From positions 1 through 43,937 of the forward strand of contig CATXWM010000017.1 of assembly GCA_958403205.1 (NCBI GenBank): a stretch of 43,937 nt of DNA. The letters are read 5' to 3'. This document shows, piece after piece, positions 40,606 to 43,937 of the stretch. The notes below the pieces were generated by a model that was not told where the DNA came from, ran no database searches, and saw only the letters and a list, made by a program, of their open reading frames with translations. The translations under genes were made by a program, and so were the position numbers. Position 1 is the stretch's first letter. Each line of letters opens with the position of its first letter. The stretch comes from an uncultured Collinsella sp. Its GTDB lineage: Bacteria; Actinomycetota; Coriobacteriia; Coriobacteriales; Coriobacteriaceae.

Positions 40606-42951
40606 ATGGAAACGCTTGAGCGCAACGAGTGGGCGGACGTTGCCCAACTGGTCGAGATCACGAGCGATGCTGTCATCATTTGTGAGCTCGACGGAACCAT
40701 TCTGCATGTGAATAACCGCTTGCTCGACTTGATGTGCGAGGAGCGTTCCGATGTGATCAACGGGGACGTTAAAGACTTCTTGTACTCATCAGCATTTGAA
40801 CGCGCGTCAGAGCATCGTCTTCCTTTTGAGACCAATGGAACCGAGAGCGAGTTGATGCTCAAGCTGAGTGACGGCTCCTTTATTCCCGTCTTGGTTTGTG
40901 CCGGCTCGGTTACACCGCCTCGTATTTTTGGGCGCTGCGCGCCGCGTGTTCTGGTGGCGCTTCATAGCATCGAAGAACAGTATTCGCACGACCGTCAGCT
41001 CAAGCGTGCGCTTTCGGAGCTTAGAGTGGCGAATAAGCGTCTCTCGGGTACATTGTCGGTCATTATGAGCACGGTGGGCTCCGATGAGTTGCCCAGTTTG
41101 TTAGATACCGTTTTGAACCAGCTTGTAGGAACGCTCGATGCTTCGGGTGCCGCTATCTATTTTTCTGAGAGCGGCGGTTTTAAGCTTCGCGGTGTCTCCA
41201 AGGAGCTGCACGATAGCTACCTGCCCGAGTTTTTGCCGTATGGCGCTGGCATTCCGACGTATGTGCTTCGCGAGTCGCGTGCCTGTCGTTTGTCGATTCA
41301 ACAGGACCTTGAGGGTGATAGGGCTGCCTCCGGTATGTTCATGGACCTGGACAATCGTTCTAAGCACCTGTTGCGCGTGCAGGATATGCCTCCGTACCGC
41401 AGCGAGATCTGCCTTCCCGTTTTTTACGGTACGCAGATCCTTGGCGTGCTGGAAGTTGGTTGGAAGCGCCCTCAGGCACCGCTCGCCTATGACGTTAATG
41501 TACTCGAGGTCATTTGCGATTACCTGTCCATCCAGCTGGTCGGCATGGCATCGAGCCTTCGCTCTCGTCGCACGGCCGAGCTTGGCCGCTCGCTCAATGT
41601 CTTACGTGATGAGTTGTTTACCTTTCTAGACGATTCCGCCGCGGCTACCCAGGCGGTATCGTCCGAGATTTGCAATATGCTCAACTGTCATTTTTGCCCT
41701 GTTGAGTATGACGCCAGTCTGGGCTCCTATGTCATAGATTTTGAAGGCGGCAGTCGCGTTGCTTTGCCGGACGATCCCGAGAAGCTTTTCTTTTCCACGA
41801 CGGCGCCAGCGGCACGTTTGGGGGTTGACTCTGATGGCTTTGAGGCGTCTGTTTTGGGCGGCACGAGTGCCGAGGATCTTAAACACGTCCGTATAACTCG
41901 CGTTGACGAATCGATGCCTATGGGAGGCTGGCTTAGGGCGCATGGTCTGCCTTGCCAGGGTCTCTACGTCGACACCGGCATCGAGGCGGGGCGCCCGCGC
42001 TCTGAGGGTGATGGCAAGCACAGCAACGACGCGATCGTTCCTGCTTCTGTTGCGAAAGGCCCGACGACGCGCGCGCTGCTGCTTCGTGACGGTAGTCAAG
42101 AGCCGATTGATGACCTTGAATATGACTACTTGGTGCACTTGGCGCATGACTTTGAACTGATCTACGAGGGCGAATCTCAAAAGCGCGAGGAGCGCCATAT
42201 CGCTCAGACCCTCCAGATTGGCATGAGAAATTCGCTTGGTGACGTTCCGGGTATCGCGACCGATTCGGTATACCTTTCGGCAACGAATTCGGCGTTGGTC
42301 GGCGGCGACTTCTATACTCTTGTCCGTCTTCCCGACGATTGCGCCGTTATGATTTTGGGCGATGTATCCGGCAAAGGAATCGAGGCGGCGTCGATGTCAG
42401 CGCTCGTCAAGACGGCGCTGACGGCCTATGCCTGGGAGGGTGCTGGGCCCGCCCGTATGGCCCGCTCGCTCAATAGCATGCTCATGGGCTTTTCGAGGGT
42501 CGAGACGTTTGTGACGGCGTTTATCGCCAAGATTGATCTTAAAGCGGGTCGCGCTACCTATTGCTCTGCGGGACATCCTCCCACTATGGTCATTAGACCG
42601 TCGTCGACGCCGCTTGGCGGTGGAGAAACCCGAGGGGGAGAAGTGGAGCTCCTTGGGTGCCAATCGGGCGTGATCGGTGCCTTTGAGAGCATGGTGTACG
42701 AGACAGGCGTGTTTACGTTCGCTCCTGGTGACATGCTATTCATGTATACCGACGGAACAATCGAAGCACGTGATCGCTCGGGTGCTTTCTTTGGCGAGCA
42801 GCGCCTTCGTGACCTTCTGCTCTCTGTCTCGGGTGGGGGCGTATCGGGAATCTGCGGTAAGGTCTTGGGCGAGCTTGACCGCTTTACCGAGTCGGCGTTG
42901 GACGATGACATCGCGCTGGTTTCCCTTGAGTTTTTACGGGGTCGATCGTAG
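40606..42951 (+). CDS. PAS-GAF sensor with PP2C/SpoIIE-type phosphatase domain (RsbU-like)
   Basis: Predicted soluble sensor phosphatase that removes phosphate from an anti-sigma-factor antagonist. In the 781-residue protein, residues 12-121 look like a PAS domain, 125-150 a helical linker, 160-315 a GAF domain, and 330-520 a further GAF-like region with no clear match. Residues 530-781 form the phosphatase with GGDFY (566-570), GDVSGKG (585-591), SAGHPP (654-659), YTDG (714-717) and DDDIAL (766-771), so the metal-binding aspartates are present. No transmembrane segment is seen. ATG 40606 has GGTGGGG six bases upstream; a GTG at 40594 is possible. The next gene carries its likely substrate domain. 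Confidence 0.9.
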   Translation: METLERNEWADVAQLVEITSDAVIICELDGTILHVNNRLLDLMCEERSDVINGDVKDFLYSSAFERASEHRLPFETNGTESELMLKLSDGSFIPVLVCAGSVTPPRIFGRCAPRVLVALHSIEEQYSHDRQLKRALSELRVANKRLSGTLSVIMSTVGSDELPSLLDTVLNQLVGTLDASGAAIYFSESGGFKLRGVSKELHDSYLPEFLPYGAGIPTYVLRESRACRLSIQQDLEGDRAASGMFMDLDNRSKHLLRVQDMPPYRSEICLPVFYGTQILGVLEVGWKRPQAPLAYDVNVLEVICDYLSIQLVGMASSLRSRRTAELGRSLNVLRDELFTFLDDSAAATQAVSSEICNMLNCHFCPVEYDASLGSYVIDFEGGSRVALPDDPEKLFFSTTAPAARLGVDSDGFEASVLGGTSAEDLKHVRITRVDESMPMGGWLRAHGLPCQGLYVDTGIEAGRPRSEGDGKHSNDAIVPASVAKGPTTRALLLRDGSQEPIDDLEYDYLVHLAHDFELIYEGESQKREERHIAQTLQIGMRNSLGDVPGIATDSVYLSATNSALVGGDFYTLVRLPDDCAVMILGDVSGKGIEAASMSALVKTALTAYAWEGAGPARMARSLNSMLMGFSRVETFVTAFIAKIDLKAGRATYCSAGHPPTMVIRPSSTPLGGGETRGGEVELLGCQSGVIGAFESMVYETGVFTFAPGDMLFMYTDGTIEARDRSGAFFGEQRLRDLLLSVSGGGVSGICGKVLGELDRFTESALDDDIALVSLEFLRGRS

Positions 42952-43032
42952 ACCGCGATGCTTGACGGGCAAAATCTGCGCGGTTGCAGATACGTATGCA
43001 TCGAGCGAGCTCTTTTGGGGAACCATGGTCGT

Positions 43033-43779
43033 ATGAATGAGTGGAATGACATAGCGGTTCTGACGCCACCGGGTGATGTCGACATCGCCTCGGTGTCCGT
43101 GCTGCGCCGACGGTTGGATAATTTGATCGACCGGGGCGTGCGTCGCGTTGTCATCAATTGCCAAGCTGTGGGCTTTATCGACTCGACGGGTTTGGCGTTT
43201 TTGCTTACACGTGCCAGAGAGCTCATGAGGCGAGAGGGCCTGCTTTCGCTCGTTAACGCCTCCGATGAGGTCATTCGCTTTTTGGAGATTGCCCGACTTG
43301 TCGACATCCTTCATGTTGCGGGTCCGGCGCGTGAGTCGATTCCCGCCATTCCGGTGGGAGAGTTGCCACGATGGAGCAAGAGCATCGAAGTGCAGCGAGG
43401 CATCGAGAATCTCCCGTATTATCGGCACCGTGTGGCCGAGCTTCTCGAATCGCTTCCCCTGAGGCGTGATGAGCGTTATGACGTCGCATTGGCGTTGGGG
43501 GAGGCATTGGGTAACGCGTATGACCATGCAGGCGGTGTTGGCTGCATCCTGACGGTTCAGGCCTATGGGGATCGTGTTGTGCTCGAGGTGCTTGATCGGG
43601 GCGCTGGCTATTCTATCGATGGGGCGAGCGAGCCGGTGGCATCCGAGGAACGCGGGCGCGGCATCAAGCTTATGCGCATGCTCGTCGATAATGTGGAAGT
43701 TGCCCGTCGTACGGATGGCGCCGGCACGCGCGTTCGGATGGTGAAGCTGTTTAGCTCGGCATTGGAATCGTGCGCTTAG
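43033..43779 (+). CDS. Fused STAS anti-sigma antagonist and HATPase anti-sigma kinase
   Basis: One polypeptide joins the two usual partners of a partner-switch system. Residues 5-95 are a STAS domain with the phosphorylatable Ser51 in the IDSTGLAFL motif, as in RsbV/SpoIIAA. Residues 125-240 are a GHKL ATPase of the RsbW/SpoIIAB type with N box (E157, N161), DRGAGY (188-193) and GRGIKLM (208-214), so ATP binding looks intact. The preferred start is ATG 43033, near the domain edge with GGGGAA upstream; ATG 42958, seven bases after the phosphatase gene stop, would add 25 unconserved residues. Both genes are probably one transcript. No sigma factor gene adjoins. Confidence 0.87.
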   Translation: MNEWNDIAVLTPPGDVDIASVSVLRRRLDNLIDRGVRRVVINCQAVGFIDSTGLAFLLTRARELMRREGLLSLVNASDEVIRFLEIARLVDILHVAGPARESIPAIPVGELPRWSKSIEVQRGIENLPYYRHRVAELLESLPLRRDERYDVALALGEALGNAYDHAGGVGCILTVQAYGDRVVLEVLDRGAGYSIDGASEPVASEERGRGIKLMRMLVDNVEVARRTDGAGTRVRMVKLFSSALESCA

Positions 43780-43843
43780 CGCCTTGGGTTGACATGATTT
43801 CCCTGCGTGAACTTGCTTTGAGCAACTTTTTTGAAAAAAGTAC

Positions 43844-43872
43844 TTGCGTCTTTTGGATAACTCGCGTAAATT
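43844..43872 (+). promoter_or_regulatory. tRNA-Gly promoter
   Basis: TTGCGT (43844-43849) and TAAATT (43867-43872) with 17-base spacing. The predicted start lies about six bases before the tRNA. The upstream A/T dyad at 43824-43841 resembles that of the tRNA-Leu promoter. A weak stem TTGCT/AGCAA (43813-43825) followed by six T overlaps it and might end the phosphatase operon. Confidence 0.75.
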
Positions 43873-43884
43873 AATAACCCGCAA

Positions 43885-43937
43885 GCGGACATGGCTCAGT
43901 TGGTAGAGCACAACCTTGCCAAGGTTGGGGTCGCGGG
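43885..43937 (+). tRNA. tRNA-Gly (anticodon GCC), cut by the window end
   Basis: Starts GCGGACA with D-arm GGCTCAGTTGGTAGAGC. Anticodon stem CAACC/GGTTG with loop TTGCCAA gives GCC. The T-arm and 3' acceptor strand lie beyond the window. Confidence 0.92.

Noticed and set aside
43789..43794. Perfect TTGACA as promoter of tRNA-Gly
   Set aside because: No -10 box lies at 16-18 bases; the TTGCGT/TAAATT pair further downstream fits the tRNA start.

Overview
The window is G+C-rich, gene-dense chromosomal DNA from an actinobacterium of the Coriobacteriia, most likely Collinsella or a close relative. This rests on gene order (coaE-uvrB; uvrC-rapZ-whiA-gap-pgk-tpiA-gpmI-secG), codon use, RapZ/WhiA, and remembered protein similarity. 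No search was run, so the genus is an inference.

Layout. (1) 1-15.6 kb is housekeeping: coaE, a lytic transglycosylase, uvrB, a minus-strand group (Mrp-type P-loop ATPase and two FAD-dependent oxidoreductases), uvrA with a possible SOS box, then ybaK-murJ-uvrC packed as an operon. All three nucleotide-excision-repair genes lie within about 14 kb. MurJ has an unusual acidic N-terminal extension of about 250 residues with short internal repeats. (2) 15.6-26.4 kb is a sialic-acid (nan) catabolic cluster. It holds a peptide-family ABC importer of the SatABCD type with a permease-ATPase fusion, an AXE1-type esterase, a second esterase-like protein that has lost its catalytic serine, an N-acetylneuraminate lyase, a ROK kinase and NanE. 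It begins with a 365-base structured leader and contains two long palindromes. It separates uvrC from rapZ, which lie close together in other actinobacteria. (3) 26.4-33.7 kb is rapZ-whiA (with no yvcK between them), the lower-glycolysis genes gap, pgk, tpiA, gpmI, and secG. (4) 33.7-39.9 kb is a complete oligopeptide/dipeptide ABC importer: lipoprotein, two permeases, two ATPases. (5) 39.86-40.46 kb is a gene-free stretch with two hairpin-forming inverted repeats of 132 and 125 bases and two terminators. (6) 40.46-43.9 kb holds tRNA-Leu(GAG), a PAS-GAF-PP2C phosphatase, a fused STAS/anti-sigma-kinase protein, and the start of tRNA-Gly(GCC).

How the genes work together. The nan genes would import sialic acid, probably remove O-acetyl groups, cleave it to ManNAc and pyruvate, phosphorylate ManNAc and epimerise it to GlcNAc-6-phosphate. 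No sialidase, nagA or nagB is present, so the cell would scavenge free sialic acid and finish the pathway elsewhere. The phosphatase and STAS-kinase pair look like an RsbU/RsbV/RsbW-type partner switch compressed into two genes, with no sigma factor next to it.

The items most worth a second look are the esterase/pseudo-esterase pair, the four long extragenic palindromes, the condensed partner-switch module, the MurJ repeats, the nan leader, and a sequence box shared by the two tRNA promoters.
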